This document shows, piece after piece, positions 38,128 through 47,556 of a stretch of 64,000 nucleotides of DNA. The notes under the pieces are model-generated. The model saw only the letters and a program-made list of their open reading frames with translations, had not been told where the DNA came from and searched no databases. Origin of the DNA: Planctomycetota bacterium (GTDB taxonomy: Bacteria > Planctomycetota > Phycisphaerae > Phycisphaerales > UBA1924); assembly GCA_003696675.1 (NCBI GenBank), contig RFGH01000057.1:49243-113242 (forward strand), given 5' to 3'. A program made the position numbers and the translations under genes. Every line of letters starts with the position of its first letter. The first letter of the stretch is position 1.

Positions 38128-39239
38128 GCTGTGCCTCCGATCAGGCGATCGATAACGCCCCACTGCCCGATACTTTGTGCCTGTAACGCTGCCATCACCA
38201 CGCCCATGGCAACTGCGGACCGCAGACCGCGGGACACCACCCGACACCGGGCCCTGCGCCAACGCATCAACCGACGGTGCGCCCGTTCCCATCCCGCGTG
38301 ATGACAGCCGCGAGCGATAGCCGCATCCACGAAAGGAACGGCCGCTTCCGCCGTGGCCAGAGCCCACGACATGCCCTCGCCCGTGATGGGCTCAATGTAA
38401 CCTGCTGCATCGCCCACGGCGTATACAGCGCCGATCCGTGCCGGACTCCGGCGAGTCAGCCCAGGAGTGCCAGTCCAGCCTTCGAGCGGAGGGCAAAGCG
38501 ACGATCCCGCCTCCTCGCAGATCGCACGCATCGCTGCGCCCGGTGAGCCGCACACGCGTACAAAGTCAGGGTCTACCGCGGCCGCCCAGTTCAAGGCCCC
38601 GTCCTCGGTGACCACCCGCCCGAGGTAGCCGCGCCGCCCAACAACCATCGCGAGACCGTCTTCTGAAACGCCGGATCTCTCGCTGGTGCAACCGAGGCCG
38701 ATCCAGGCCTTCGGATCAACACGCGTGCCAGTGGAGCGTTGCCCGCTCCGGAGTCCGCCCGCCATGACGATCGCTCGTGCGCGGACACTGTGTCGGCCAT
38801 CGGACCCTTCCAGAGTGACCCCCCCGTCCGGCGCGGCCCGGGCCAGCACTCCGAATCGCTGGCACACCCCGGCGTCCGCCGCGCCTTCCGCCAACGCAAG
38901 ATCCAGCCCCCGGCGTGACACCGCCACCATCCCGCGGAGTGGAGCCGTCGCCCGTCGCCCCCGCCACAACAGCTCCGCCGACCGCTGCGGCCGAGCCCCG
39001 ATCGACCCGAGCGTCTCACCCAGCCCGCACCGGCGAAGCGTCTCCACGCCCGATGCCCCAAGGCACGCCCCGCACACCTTCCACCGAGGAAGCCGCGCCT
39101 TGTCAACTTGCAGCACCGAACGCCCCCGCCGCGCCAGAAGCAAGGCCGCCAGCGATCCCGCCGGCCCGGCCCCGACAACCACAGCGTCCCAGGTATCCCG
39201 AAGTCCGTCCAGGCTTGGATTGCCGAAGCTCAAAGTCAT
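38124..39239 (-). CDS. FAD-dependent oxidoreductase of the type III PKS cluster
   Basis: The 371-residue flavoprotein has the dinucleotide site AVVVGAGPAGSLAALLLARRG, an ARLPRWKVCGACLG substrate/flavin segment as in geranylgeranyl-reductase-like and hydroxylase enzymes, and GAVYAVGDAAGYIEPITGEGMSWAL, the GD motif contacting FAD. It may hydroxylate or reduce the polyketide, like SrsC in alkylresorcinol-to-quinone conversion. Hydrophobic residues near the end suggest membrane contact. It overlaps both neighbours by 4 bp, so the trio is translationally coupled. Confidence 0.88.
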   Translation of the reverse strand: MTLSFGNPSLDGLRDTWDAVVVGAGPAGSLAALLLARRGRSVLQVDKARLPRWKVCGACLGASGVETLRRCGLGETLGSIGARPQRSAELLWRGRRATAPLRGMVAVSRRGLDLALAEGAADAGVCQRFGVLARAAPDGGVTLEGSDGRHSVRARAIVMAGGLRSGQRSTGTRVDPKAWIGLGCTSERSGVSEDGLAMVVGRRGYLGRVVTEDGALNWAAAVDPDFVRVCGSPGAAMRAICEEAGSSLCPPLEGWTGTPGLTRRSPARIGAVYAVGDAAGYIEPITGEGMSWALATAEAAVPFVDAAIARGCHHAGWERAHRRLMRWRRARCRVVSRGLRSAVAMGVVMAALQAQSIGQWGVIDRLIGGTA

Positions 39240-39910
39240 GCCGGGTGGCTCCAGGTGAGTTCCATGCGGGACGGGAACGCCCGACGAACGACGGCACCAA
39301 CCAAGCCAGCCGAGTCCGCCATGGAAGCCAGTTCCTCATCCGTCCAGGCAGCCTTGGCCGAGAGCAGGGCATCGGTATGCACCACGGCTGACCGTGTGAT
39401 CAGCCGCGGAACAACGCGGGCAAGGACCGTTCCAAGCCGCGACCAGCGCAAATCGTTCACAAACACACCGACGCCCGCGGCTGCCCGCATCCTTCCGAGC
39501 AAACCCGTGGCCTGATCCCAGTCCAAATGATGCAGGAAGAGCGAGCATGCAACCAGATCGCCGGGAGGCAACGCGCCTGCCAGCGCATCGCAACGGACTA
39601 CATCCAGTGCGATCCCGCGGCGTCGTGCACGATCCGATGCCACCTCAATCGCCAGTTCCGACACATCCGCCAATAGCGGCTGTACAGGGACGCCCGATGC
39701 AACAATGGCCCGCGTCAGCACATCGCCTCCGCCTCCGGCCACATCGACGAGTCGTACCGATCGTCCAAGCCTGTAGTGGACAGCCCGGAGTTCACGGGCC
39801 AAGCCCATCCATGCGAACGACAGAGCATTAATCCGGGCGAGCCCAGCCAACGCGGCACGATGCAACCCGGGATCAAGCCCGGGGTCGTCCATGATCTCCG
39901 GCTCGAGCAC
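39236..39910 (-). CDS. SAM-dependent methyltransferase of the type III PKS cluster
   Basis: The 224-residue class I methyltransferase has motif I LVDVAGGGGDVLTRAI, LLADVSELAIEVA (acidic strand) and DLVACSLFLHHLDW, typical of ubiquinone-type and polyketide methyltransferases. The start used is GTG 39910; ATG 39892 is possible. Its role is probably O- or C-methylation of the polyketide ring. It is first in the polyketide/repair gene run and lies 86 bp downstream of the tricorn protease gene. Confidence 0.86.
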   Translation of the reverse strand: MLEPEIMDDPGLDPGLHRAALAGLARINALSFAWMGLARELRAVHYRLGRSVRLVDVAGGGGDVLTRAIVASGVPVQPLLADVSELAIEVASDRARRRGIALDVVRCDALAGALPPGDLVACSLFLHHLDWDQATGLLGRMRAAAGVGVFVNDLRWSRLGTVLARVVPRLITRSAVVHTDALLSAKAAWTDEELASMADSAGLVGAVVRRAFPSRMELTWSHPA

Positions 39911-39996
39911 GCGTTCGCGGATGGCAACGCTCCGATCCGACGCATTTGCGTCATCGGAAGTCTATTCGCTCTGACCACCCTGCCGGATGCCAGCGC

Positions 39997-42900
39997 CTAT
40001 TCCAGGCGTTTCAGCAGGTCGTCGACCGCGGCCTTGAGCTGCCGATCAAAGCCGGCGGCTTCGTCCTCCGGAGTCTGCTCGATTCGGATGTCGGGCATCG
40101 CACCGTGGTTCTCCATATCAGTGCCATCCAGCAGGAACCACCCGCGGAACGGCTGCCGAACGGTCGTCCCATCCACCAGCCGGAACGCGCCCGTGGAGAT
40201 CACGCCGCCATAGGTCTGCTCACCCACAAGGGTTCCACGCCGGAGTGTCTTGAAGGCATGCGAAATGATTTCGGCGTTCGAGAAGCTCTTCTCGTTACAC
40301 AGCATGTTCACCGGTCCGTTGTACCGCTGAATATACAAGCGATCCCGCGGATAACCCCGTCCCCTCACGGGGTCAGCCCCACGCGGAATCGTGTAGGCGT
40401 GCTCCGGATACATGAGCGAAGCCAGCACACGATCCGTTGTCCAGCCCCCACCGTTGCTCCGAACATCGATCACAAGCCCATCTTTTCCGTATGCGGCGGC
40501 ATACAGATCACGCTCGTACTCGTTTAGATCGGGGCCACCCATCGAACGGATGTGGAGGTAGCCAAGCCTCCCGTTCGACCACTCCGCGACCTTTGCGGCG
40601 TTGGTGAGTTGCCAGTCGTCGTACCGCAACCCGCGTTCTTCGCTTGACGAGATCGGCGTCATCAGCAGGTCGAGCGACACATCTTTCCCGCCGACCGACC
40701 TACGGACGGTCACGATCGTTTCTTCTCCGCTGCGGCCCGACAGAAGCGTATCGAGCGTATCCGTCGGACTGATCGGCTTGAGCTCGATCGCCGTGATGAC
40801 ATCGCCCACCTCGAGCCGCATGTCACCGGAATTGGTCGGCCCGCGCGGCAGCACATGATCGACCCGGAATCCGCCCTCGACCGGCGTCGCGTCAATCCCG
40901 AGCTTCCCAGCCGCCCTGAAGTCCGGATTGGAATAGTCAGGGCTGGGATAGACGCCCAGATGAGATGCGTTGAGTTCGCCCATCAGCCGCGAGCCAATCT
41001 CGCGGAACTCGTCACCCGTGTAGGCTCGCCTGGCGAGCTCCCGGTAATCGGCCGTCAGCCGCTCCCAGTCGAGGCCCTTCATCTCCGGGTGATAGAAAGT
41101 GCGTCCCAGTGTGCGAGCCATCTCGTCAAACTTCTGGACGCTGTGGACCTCATGATCGACCTCGGTCGAAGCGCTGATGTTGATATCCGTGCTGGACCCG
41201 CCGGTCGGAGCCACCGTGCTCACGCGCCCGGATCGGATAAGAACGACTTTGGTGCCGTCGACGCTCACCTGCTGGACCGACGAGGTCGACGCGAGACGCT
41301 TTTCTTCCGATCGATCGATCTTGATCGAATACACCCCGTCCGACCCGCCCGCGCCGCCCGACGCGGTGAACACGATCCGATCGCCGGCCGGAACGATCTC
41401 CAAGTTCCCCTCGCTGCCCGGATAGCTGGTCACGCGGCGTAGTCGCCGATATGCATCCGAGATGTCCTCTTCCGAGAACGCAGGCTCGGAATCGACCTTT
41501 TCCCGGTCCGCATCCGATTCCGCTTCCTTGCTGGTGTCTCCATCCTGCCAATCGATCGGATCGATCACGCCAGCCTTCTTGACGACCTTCGATCTCTCCT
41601 CGAAATAGTCATCCAACTCGGCCCGCGTCATGCCCTCAAGGGATCGATCGAGCATCACCACCCACGCGTCATATTCGTCGTTCTCACGCTCGGAAAGGAA
41701 CGCGAGAATCTTCCCGTCGGATGACCATCGCGGCCCGTAGTCGTTGTCCGGGTGCCGCGAAATATTCACCGGACCGTACGAGCCATCGATCGGAACGATG
41801 TAGATGTCCGAGTTGAAGTTTTCATCGTCCACGCTGTACGCGATGTGATCGCCAGTCGGCGACCAGCGGAAGTCCATGCCGAAGTCCCAAGCCTCAAGAA
41901 CGGTCCTCTGCTCGCCGCTCATCAGGTCGAGAAGCACAAGATCGCCGCGTGTCCGCTTGAACGCCAGCGTCTTGCCGTCCGGGGACGGTGTCGGACGCAG
42001 ATCGACGGTCGGTTCCACCAGAATCGGTATGATCTCGAACCGGAGCGCATCCGCCCACCGCTCGGTGACCGTGGATTTGTCGGCCTTCTTCGCATCCTCC
42101 CCGTCTTTCTCGTCCTTCACCGTGTCGTCCGAATCATCCGGATTCGGATCGTCCGCGTCTTCGTTATTGCCTGCGTCCTCGCCCGCTCCCGATTCCTTGG
42201 TTGCTTCATCCTCCGCAGCCTTCGGTTCAGCATCAGGATTGGACGCCGCTTCGAATCGCTCCTTGACTTCGCCACGGGTCAGGGAGACCGTCGCCGCATA
42301 AATCGACTCGGTCCCGCTCTCGTCGCTGACGAAATACAGACGCGACATGTCCGGCGACCACGCGATGTCCCGTTCGCGGGCCATCCCCTCGGTCACCCGC
42401 CGGGTTGGGCTGCCATCCTCAACCGCCCGCACGAAAATATCCCCGAAGGCCACGAAGGCCATCACCTTCCCGTCCGGGCTCAGCACCGCCTCGTCCACAT
42501 CGGAATCCACGCTCCGCAGCGTGCGTTTGGGGAACGCATCGTCAGGGGCTGTCACCCTGATGCGTTCGATGTCGCCCAATCGCCTTCCCTTGAACCGGGC
42601 TGTATAGAGCCCGTCCCACTTCGTGAACACGACCGCACGCCCGTCTTCGGATAGATCGAAACCGGTGATATCCCGGTCCTCGTTGTCCGTCAGCTGCACC
42701 GCGGCTGCCTCGCCGTCGCCCAGGTCCATCGTCCACAGACGGACAAAGTCCCCCGATCGGTCCGACATGTAGACGAGCGTGTCGTCATCCCTCCATCGCG
42801 GCTGCCCGTCGTTCCCCTCCCAGGCCGTCAATCGCGTAAAGGACTCGTTCTTCGAGTCGTACACAAAGATGTCCCGGTCGTCCGGACCCCGGTAGTGACG

Positions 42901-43452
42901 ACGATCCCAGCCGGATCCGCCCCGCTCGAACGCGTACCGCGTGCCGTCCGGATTCGCGTCGCTCGCCTGCCCGTATGCGCCGTGCAGCCGTGTGATCGGT
43001 CCGCCCTCGACCGGCGCCGAGTACACGCGGCGCGAGCGATACACATCACCCTCGACAGCGCCGGACACCAGCACGCGCTTCCCGTCCGCAGAGAACCCGT
43101 CCAGATACAGCGTGCCATCCTCAAAGGTCACCCGACGCACTTCGGTCCCATCGCGCCGCATGATGTGAATGTCCTGTCCGCCGCCCGACCGATTCGACTC
43201 GAAGGCAATCCACTGCCCGTCCGGGCTCCAGACGCTCCTTTTCTCGATCGCCGGATGCGCCGTCAGCCGAACGGCCTCGCCGCCTTCAACCCCGACCCGC
43301 CAGAGATCGCCCCGCCACGAGAACACGACCTCCTTCCCGTCCGGGCTGATCGACGGAAACCTCGGCAGGTCCACCTCCCCGCCGAAAGCAATCCCGCACG
43401 CCAACAGCATCCCCACGAGCGAACCAACCACCGGGCGCGAGCGACGCGTCAT
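39997..43452 (-). CDS. Exported tricorn-like S41 protease with WD-like propeller and PDZ domains
   Basis: The 1151-residue protein has a signal peptide (VGSLVGMLLACGIAFGG), then TolB/WD-like beta-propeller repeats (ISPDGKEVVFSWRGDLWRV, WSPDGQWIAFESNRSG, FSADGKRVLVSG) through about residue 720. Between two propellers lies an acidic low-complexity insert (DEATKESGAGEDAGNNED and following). A PDZ domain (FRVDHVLPRGPTNSGDMRLEVGDVI) precedes the S41 catalytic domain: VIDVRSNGGGWTTD and NEKSFSNAEIISHAF, with Ser nucleophile. GAGG lies 7 bases before the ATG. Tricorn proteases degrade peptides downstream of the proteasome; here export suggests cell-envelope or extracellular protein turnover. Confidence 0.92.
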   Translation of the reverse strand: MTRRSRPVVGSLVGMLLACGIAFGGEVDLPRFPSISPDGKEVVFSWRGDLWRVGVEGGEAVRLTAHPAIEKRSVWSPDGQWIAFESNRSGGGQDIHIMRRDGTEVRRVTFEDGTLYLDGFSADGKRVLVSGAVEGDVYRSRRVYSAPVEGGPITRLHGAYGQASDANPDGTRYAFERGGSGWDRRHYRGPDDRDIFVYDSKNESFTRLTAWEGNDGQPRWRDDDTLVYMSDRSGDFVRLWTMDLGDGEAAAVQLTDNEDRDITGFDLSEDGRAVVFTKWDGLYTARFKGRRLGDIERIRVTAPDDAFPKRTLRSVDSDVDEAVLSPDGKVMAFVAFGDIFVRAVEDGSPTRRVTEGMARERDIAWSPDMSRLYFVSDESGTESIYAATVSLTRGEVKERFEAASNPDAEPKAAEDEATKESGAGEDAGNNEDADDPNPDDSDDTVKDEKDGEDAKKADKSTVTERWADALRFEIIPILVEPTVDLRPTPSPDGKTLAFKRTRGDLVLLDLMSGEQRTVLEAWDFGMDFRWSPTGDHIAYSVDDENFNSDIYIVPIDGSYGPVNISRHPDNDYGPRWSSDGKILAFLSERENDEYDAWVVMLDRSLEGMTRAELDDYFEERSKVVKKAGVIDPIDWQDGDTSKEAESDADREKVDSEPAFSEEDISDAYRRLRRVTSYPGSEGNLEIVPAGDRIVFTASGGAGGSDGVYSIKIDRSEEKRLASTSSVQQVSVDGTKVVLIRSGRVSTVAPTGGSSTDINISASTEVDHEVHSVQKFDEMARTLGRTFYHPEMKGLDWERLTADYRELARRAYTGDEFREIGSRLMGELNASHLGVYPSPDYSNPDFRAAGKLGIDATPVEGGFRVDHVLPRGPTNSGDMRLEVGDVITAIELKPISPTDTLDTLLSGRSGEETIVTVRRSVGGKDVSLDLLMTPISSSEERGLRYDDWQLTNAAKVAEWSNGRLGYLHIRSMGGPDLNEYERDLYAAAYGKDGLVIDVRSNGGGWTTDRVLASLMYPEHAYTIPRGADPVRGRGYPRDRLYIQRYNGPVNMLCNEKSFSNAEIISHAFKTLRRGTLVGEQTYGGVISTGAFRLVDGTTVRQPFRGWFLLDGTDMENHGAMPDIRIEQTPEDEAAGFDRQLKAAVDDLLKRLE

Positions 43453-43563
43453 GTCGTGACCTCACCAAAACGGAGTCGAAGGGCCGGATTCCATCCGACG
43501 GCAGACCACCGCCGGGCACACACCTTACCGCCAATCGTTCAGAAGGTGTCAGGAACCGGAAAA

Positions 43564-43637
43564 CACCCCGGGTTGGATTCGAACCAACGACCTGCGGATT
43601 AGAAGTCCGCTGCTCTATCCAGCTGAGCTACCGGGGC
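43564..43637 (-). tRNA. tRNA-Arg (anticodon TCT)
   Basis: On the minus strand the 74-nt gene has acceptor GCCCCGG/CCGGGGT (one G-U pair), D arm AGCTCAGCTGGATAGAGC, anticodon arm GCGGA-CTTCTAA-TCCGC with anticodon TCT, T arm GTTGG-TTCGAAT-CCAAC and discriminator G. It reads AGA codons, rare in such a GC-rich genome. A perfect TTGACA lies upstream (43695-43700), but no matching -10 was seen. CCA is not encoded. Confidence 0.96.
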
Positions 43638-43727
43638 TTGTCACCGGACGCGGGCGGCCTCCGGCACCCCCACGGTGCGCATCCAGACCGCGGTTGTCAA
43701 CTTACCCGCCCAGGCTTTCAATCCGCA

Positions 43728-44879
43728 ATGCACCATCTCCCCGGAATCCTCATGGCCGTCATGCTCCTCGCCCTGCCCGGCTGCCGGAGCGCAACCCCAG
43801 TCCGGATCATGACCTTCAACGCGGAAGACATCCGTCCGGCCGATGTTTCCAGCCCCGAGCACCCCCGCTTGGAAGCGATCGCGTCGGTCATCGAATCACT
43901 GGACCCGGACATCCTCCTGCTGCAGGAGATCGCCCGCGATGCCGCAGGTGTCAACGCCCAGAGGTTCGCCGACCGATGGCTTCCTGACTCGGGCTACACC
44001 GCTTTCATGCCCGAGACCAATACAGGCATCCCGTCCGGCCACGATCTCGACCGCTCCGGGCAGGCTGTCACCGAGTACCCGCTGCCCGAGCCCTCCGGCC
44101 CCGACGGCGCCCCACCCCCGCAAACCGACGACCAACGAGCCTACGGAAACGACTGCTTCGGTTTCGGCACCTTTCCCGGTCAGTACGGCATGGCGCTTCT
44201 CGTCTCGCCCCGCTGCAAGATTCTCTACGACCAGGTCCGGACCTACCGCCTGTTCCGGTGGAGCAAACTACCCGGCGCCCGCTCGCCGGAATCCCCGGAC
44301 GGCACGCCGTGGTACCCCCCCGAAGTGTGGGAAGTCCTCCGCCTGCCTTCGAAGACGCTTGCCGACATCCCCGTGCGACTGCCCGATGGCTCGGTGATCC
44401 ACTGCGTGGTCTCCCACCCGACCCCGCCGGCCTTCGATGGGCCGGAAGGCCGCAACAAGATCCGCAATCGCGACGAGATCCGGCTGCTCCGGGCCTTCCT
44501 TGATAACGAGCCTTGGCTCGTGGACGACGCTGGCCGTCGCGGCGGGCTTCCTCCCGGTGCCCTGGCCATCGTGATGGGCGATCTCAACGCGGATCCGATC
44601 GACGGATCTTCCATAGACGACCCGATCGGCCACCTGCTCGCGTCGCCACGCTTGGCGACCGACCCCGTTCCGTCTTCACCCGTGCCGGTCGACCGGCTCG
44701 ACGCGACAGATACGGCCATGTTCCGGCTCCGGGTCGACTACATCCTCCCGACCAAAGGGGTGGAAGTGGTCGACGCTGGCATCTGGCGTCCCGAGTCGAT
44801 CGAAACGCATCCTTCCGATCATTTTCCAGTCTGGGCGGACATCGTCGTGCCCCGCACGAAACGGTCGCCAACGCCCTAG
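43728..44879 (+). CDS. Endonuclease/exonuclease/phosphatase-family lipoprotein
   Basis: ATG 43728 (MHHLPGILMAVMLLALPGC) opens with a lipoprotein signal and Cys at about 19; the track extension to 43638 overlaps the tRNA region. The 383-residue protein has EEP blocks IMTFNAEDIR, DILLLQEIARDAA, VVSHPTPPAFDGPEGR, IVMGDLNADP and SDHFPVWADI, containing the Glu, Asp and His of the metal and catalytic sites. It should be a periplasmic or surface phosphodiesterase or phosphatase. It is 9 bp upstream of the heme O synthase gene, so it may be cotranscribed with the oxidase-assembly genes. Confidence 0.85.
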   Translation: MHHLPGILMAVMLLALPGCRSATPVRIMTFNAEDIRPADVSSPEHPRLEAIASVIESLDPDILLLQEIARDAAGVNAQRFADRWLPDSGYTAFMPETNTGIPSGHDLDRSGQAVTEYPLPEPSGPDGAPPPQTDDQRAYGNDCFGFGTFPGQYGMALLVSPRCKILYDQVRTYRLFRWSKLPGARSPESPDGTPWYPPEVWEVLRLPSKTLADIPVRLPDGSVIHCVVSHPTPPAFDGPEGRNKIRNRDEIRLLRAFLDNEPWLVDDAGRRGGLPPGALAIVMGDLNADPIDGSSIDDPIGHLLASPRLATDPVPSSPVPVDRLDATDTAMFRLRVDYILPTKGVEVVDAGIWRPESIETHPSDHFPVWADIVVPRTKRSPTP

Positions 44880-44888
44880 GATCATCTA

Positions 44889-45851
44889 ATGTCGCGATCC
44901 GGCCAAGTCGAGTCCGCCCTGCCCGCCGAACGACCCGAATCGGGTGTGTTCGCGGCATGCGTGGAGGCGGCCAAACCGGGCATCACCCGGCTCGTGACGA
45001 TTACCGCCCTCGTCGGACTGCTGCTCGCCGGGCTGCACCGCGGAGACCTGACCCTTGCCGACTGGTTCCGGCTCGTCGTCGGGGTGGTGATCGGCACCGC
45101 ACTCGCGGCCGGGGGCGCCAACGCGCTCAACATGTGGTATGAGTCCGATCGCGATGCCCGGATGCGTCGCACCGCCGGACGCCCCATCCCGTCTGCCCGC
45201 CTGTCGTCGGGGTTCGTGTTCTTTCTCGGTCTCGGGCTCGTCGTGTCGGGCACCGCGGTGCTTTGGGTGTTGTGCGGAGTGATTCCAGCGTTGGTTGCCC
45301 TTGCCTCGGCGGGCTCGTACATCGTGCTCTACACCCCGCTCAAGCCGTTGACGATCTGGAACACCCTCGTCGGGGCCGTTCCGGGCGCTTTGCCGACCAT
45401 GATCGGCACCAGCGCCGTCTCGACCGCTCCGGGTTTCGAGCCTCTGGCCGACCCCGTGGGGCTCGCCCTCTTCTCACTGATGATGGTCTGGCAGATCCCG
45501 CACTTTCTCGCCATCGCGTGGATGTGCCGCGCCGACTATGAACTGGGCGGCTTCCGCATGCTCCCGGCGATCGACCCCACGGGCAAGCTGACGGCGTGGA
45601 TCATCGTCGCAACCTCAGTGCTGCTGATCCCCGTCTCGGCTTCGATCGTGTTCATCATCCCCGACCTGCTGGGCTGGGCGACCATCATCGCCTGCGTCGG
45701 GCTGGGGCTGCTGCTCGTGGCGTATGGCATGCGTGTCGCCGTGCACCCCACCGAAAAAATGGCACGCAAGGCATTCATCGCCTCGATCATCCATCTCCCG
45801 GTGTTGCTGATGGTCATGGTCGGCGAAGCCCTTGTCCGCACCATCGTGTGA
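44889..45851 (+). CDS. ctaB: Protoheme IX farnesyltransferase (heme O synthase)
   Basis: The 320-residue polytopic UbiA-family prenyltransferase attaches farnesyl to heme b to make heme O for cytochrome oxidases. The NxxxDxxxD prenyl-diphosphate motif is NALNMWYESDRDARMRRTAGRPIPS; the second block is the cytosolic loop AIAWMCRADYELGGFRMLP. About eight to nine hydrophobic helices are visible (LVTITALVGLLLAGL and others). It heads a set with an ABC exporter and a SCO copper chaperone, consistent with cytochrome c oxidase assembly. Confidence 0.95.
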   Translation: MSRSGQVESALPAERPESGVFAACVEAAKPGITRLVTITALVGLLLAGLHRGDLTLADWFRLVVGVVIGTALAAGGANALNMWYESDRDARMRRTAGRPIPSARLSSGFVFFLGLGLVVSGTAVLWVLCGVIPALVALASAGSYIVLYTPLKPLTIWNTLVGAVPGALPTMIGTSAVSTAPGFEPLADPVGLALFSLMMVWQIPHFLAIAWMCRADYELGGFRMLPAIDPTGKLTAWIIVATSVLLIPVSASIVFIIPDLLGWATIIACVGLGLLLVAYGMRVAVHPTEKMARKAFIASIIHLPVLLMVMVGEALVRTIV

Positions 45852-45855
45852 ACCG

Positions 45856-46755
45856 ATGCCAGCCGTCGAACTCCGTGAAGTCAGCGCCACCTACCCCGGG
45901 CTCGGCCGGCCCGCCCTCGACGGCATCAGCCTGAGCGCGGACCGGGAGATGGTCGCCCTGCTCGGCCCGAACGGCTCTGGCAAGTCCACGCTTATGCGTG
46001 TGCTGGTCGGGCTCCACAGGCCGAGCGCCGGCCGGGTCGTCACGCCTACCGACCGGAAACGACTCGCCGTCGTCTTTCAGACCCCCGCCGTGGACGATCT
46101 GCTTACCGTCCGTGAGAACCTGCTCCTCGCCGGCGCCCTGCACGGCCACAGCACCCGCGCCGCCCGCGAACGCCTGGGCACGCTTGCTCCCCGTTTGAAC
46201 CTCGCCGAGATCATGGCGACCCGGTGCGGCCGGCTCTCCGGCGGGCAGAAGCGCCGCGCCGACCTCGCCCGCGCCCTCATGGCCCGCCCGTCGCTGCTCA
46301 TCCTCGACGAGCCGACTACGGGGCTCGACATCGACGCCCGTGCCCAGTTCTGGCGCACCCTCGACGCCGTCCGCGCCGAGGAACAACTCACCGTGCTTGT
46401 CGCCACGCACCTCGCCGAGGAGGCCGAACGCTGCGACCGGGCCGTGCTTCTCAAGCTGGGCCGACTCGTCGCCCAGGGCACGCCCGACGCACTGCGGGAA
46501 CCGCTGGGCCAATGCGTCGCCCGCGTGGACCTCCGTCCCGATCGTGACCCCGCCCCCGTCCGCGCCTGGCTCGACACCGCCGCGCCGAACGCCCGCTGGT
46601 GGTCCGCCGGCGCCATCGTGCCCAACGCCGACGCGTCCCTCGTCGAGTCCTGCCCGGTCGACCACGCGACCGTCCGCGTCTCCGCCCCCACGCTCGAGGA
46701 TGCTTACCTCTGGCACACCGCCGACATTCACGCTGAGGCGGAGGCTTTCGCATGA
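45856..46755 (+). CDS. ABC transporter ATP-binding protein (drug/heme-type exporter)
   Basis: The start is ATG 45856 (MPAVELREVSATYPG), 4 bp after the ctaB stop; the track begins at 45832 inside ctaB. The 299-residue ATPase has Walker A LLGPNGSGKSTLM, signature RLSGGQKRRADLARAL, Walker B LLILDEPTTGLD and the switch His in VATHLAEEAE. The C-terminal extension of about 90 residues is typical of ABC-2 exporter ATPases. It pairs with the permease downstream (4-bp overlap). In this context it may serve export of something needed for oxidase assembly; that is inferred from genomic context. Confidence 0.92.
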   Translation: MPAVELREVSATYPGLGRPALDGISLSADREMVALLGPNGSGKSTLMRVLVGLHRPSAGRVVTPTDRKRLAVVFQTPAVDDLLTVRENLLLAGALHGHSTRAARERLGTLAPRLNLAEIMATRCGRLSGGQKRRADLARALMARPSLLILDEPTTGLDIDARAQFWRTLDAVRAEEQLTVLVATHLAEEAERCDRAVLLKLGRLVAQGTPDALREPLGQCVARVDLRPDRDPAPVRAWLDTAAPNARWWSAGAIVPNADASLVESCPVDHATVRVSAPTLEDAYLWHTADIHAEAEAFA

Positions 46756-47495
46756 ACGCCTTCGCAGCCCTCTTCAAGCGCGACCTGCTCCGCCAGATTC
46801 GCCAGCCCACGCGCATCGTCGCGGCCATCGCCACGCCCGCGATGATCTGGATCTTCTTCGCCGCGGGCTTTGCCGGCTCGGCCAACCTGGGCGTCGACGC
46901 CTCCATGCACGCCTTCCTCGTCCCCGGCATCGCGAGCATGACCGTCCTCTTTGCGTCGATCTTCGGCGCGATCTCCCTCATCCAGGACCGCCAAGACGGC
47001 TTCCTCCGCGCCGCCCTCGTCTCGCCTGCGCCAAGGTCCGCCATCGCCGCCGCCAAGATCGCCGCGGCCGGGCTGCTCGCGACCGCTCAGGGCGCCGTGG
47101 TGCTGCTCATGCTCCCGGCGGTCGGCCACCCCGTGACCCCCCTTGGCCTGCTGGCCGCCATCGGCGCACTCGCCTGCGTCAGCGCCGCCCTGATCGGGCT
47201 CGGGCTCACCCTCGCGTGGCGGGTCGATTCCACACAGGGCTACCACGGCGTAATGAACACCGTCCTCATGCCGATGTGGCTCCTCTCCGGAGCTGTGTTT
47301 CCCGTCGACACCGCCTCGGCGTGGCTCTCGTATCTCGCCCGTGCCAACCCGCTGACCTGGTGCCACGACGCCATGCGCCACGCGCTGGGCATGCATCCGC
47401 AATCGAACGCCGCCGTCGCCTGGACCGTCACGATCGCGTTTGCGCTGGCGGGCGTGATTGCCGGATCGGCGACGATCGGACGAAACAGGACATAG
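46752..47495 (+). CDS. ABC-2 type transporter permease
   Basis: The 247-residue protein has about six hydrophobic segments, including VAAIATPAMIWIFFAAGFAG, FLVPGIASMTVLFASIFGAI, GLLATAQGAVVLLMLPAV and VTIAFALAGVIAGSA, with the ABC-2 signature stretch LMPMWLLSGAVFPVD and ANPLTWCHDAMRHAL near the end. It overlaps the ATPase gene by 4 bp. Together they form an exporter of the ABC-2 class; substrate unknown. Confidence 0.9.
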   Translation: MNAFAALFKRDLLRQIRQPTRIVAAIATPAMIWIFFAAGFAGSANLGVDASMHAFLVPGIASMTVLFASIFGAISLIQDRQDGFLRAALVSPAPRSAIAAAKIAAAGLLATAQGAVVLLMLPAVGHPVTPLGLLAAIGALACVSAALIGLGLTLAWRVDSTQGYHGVMNTVLMPMWLLSGAVFPVDTASAWLSYLARANPLTWCHDAMRHALGMHPQSNAAVAWTVTIAFALAGVIAGSATIGRNRT

Positions 47496-47556
47496 CCGCC
47501 CGCTTCTCCCCGCCCCCGAGTGGCTGAGGGCCGCTCCCCGTTTCCTATCATCGGCT

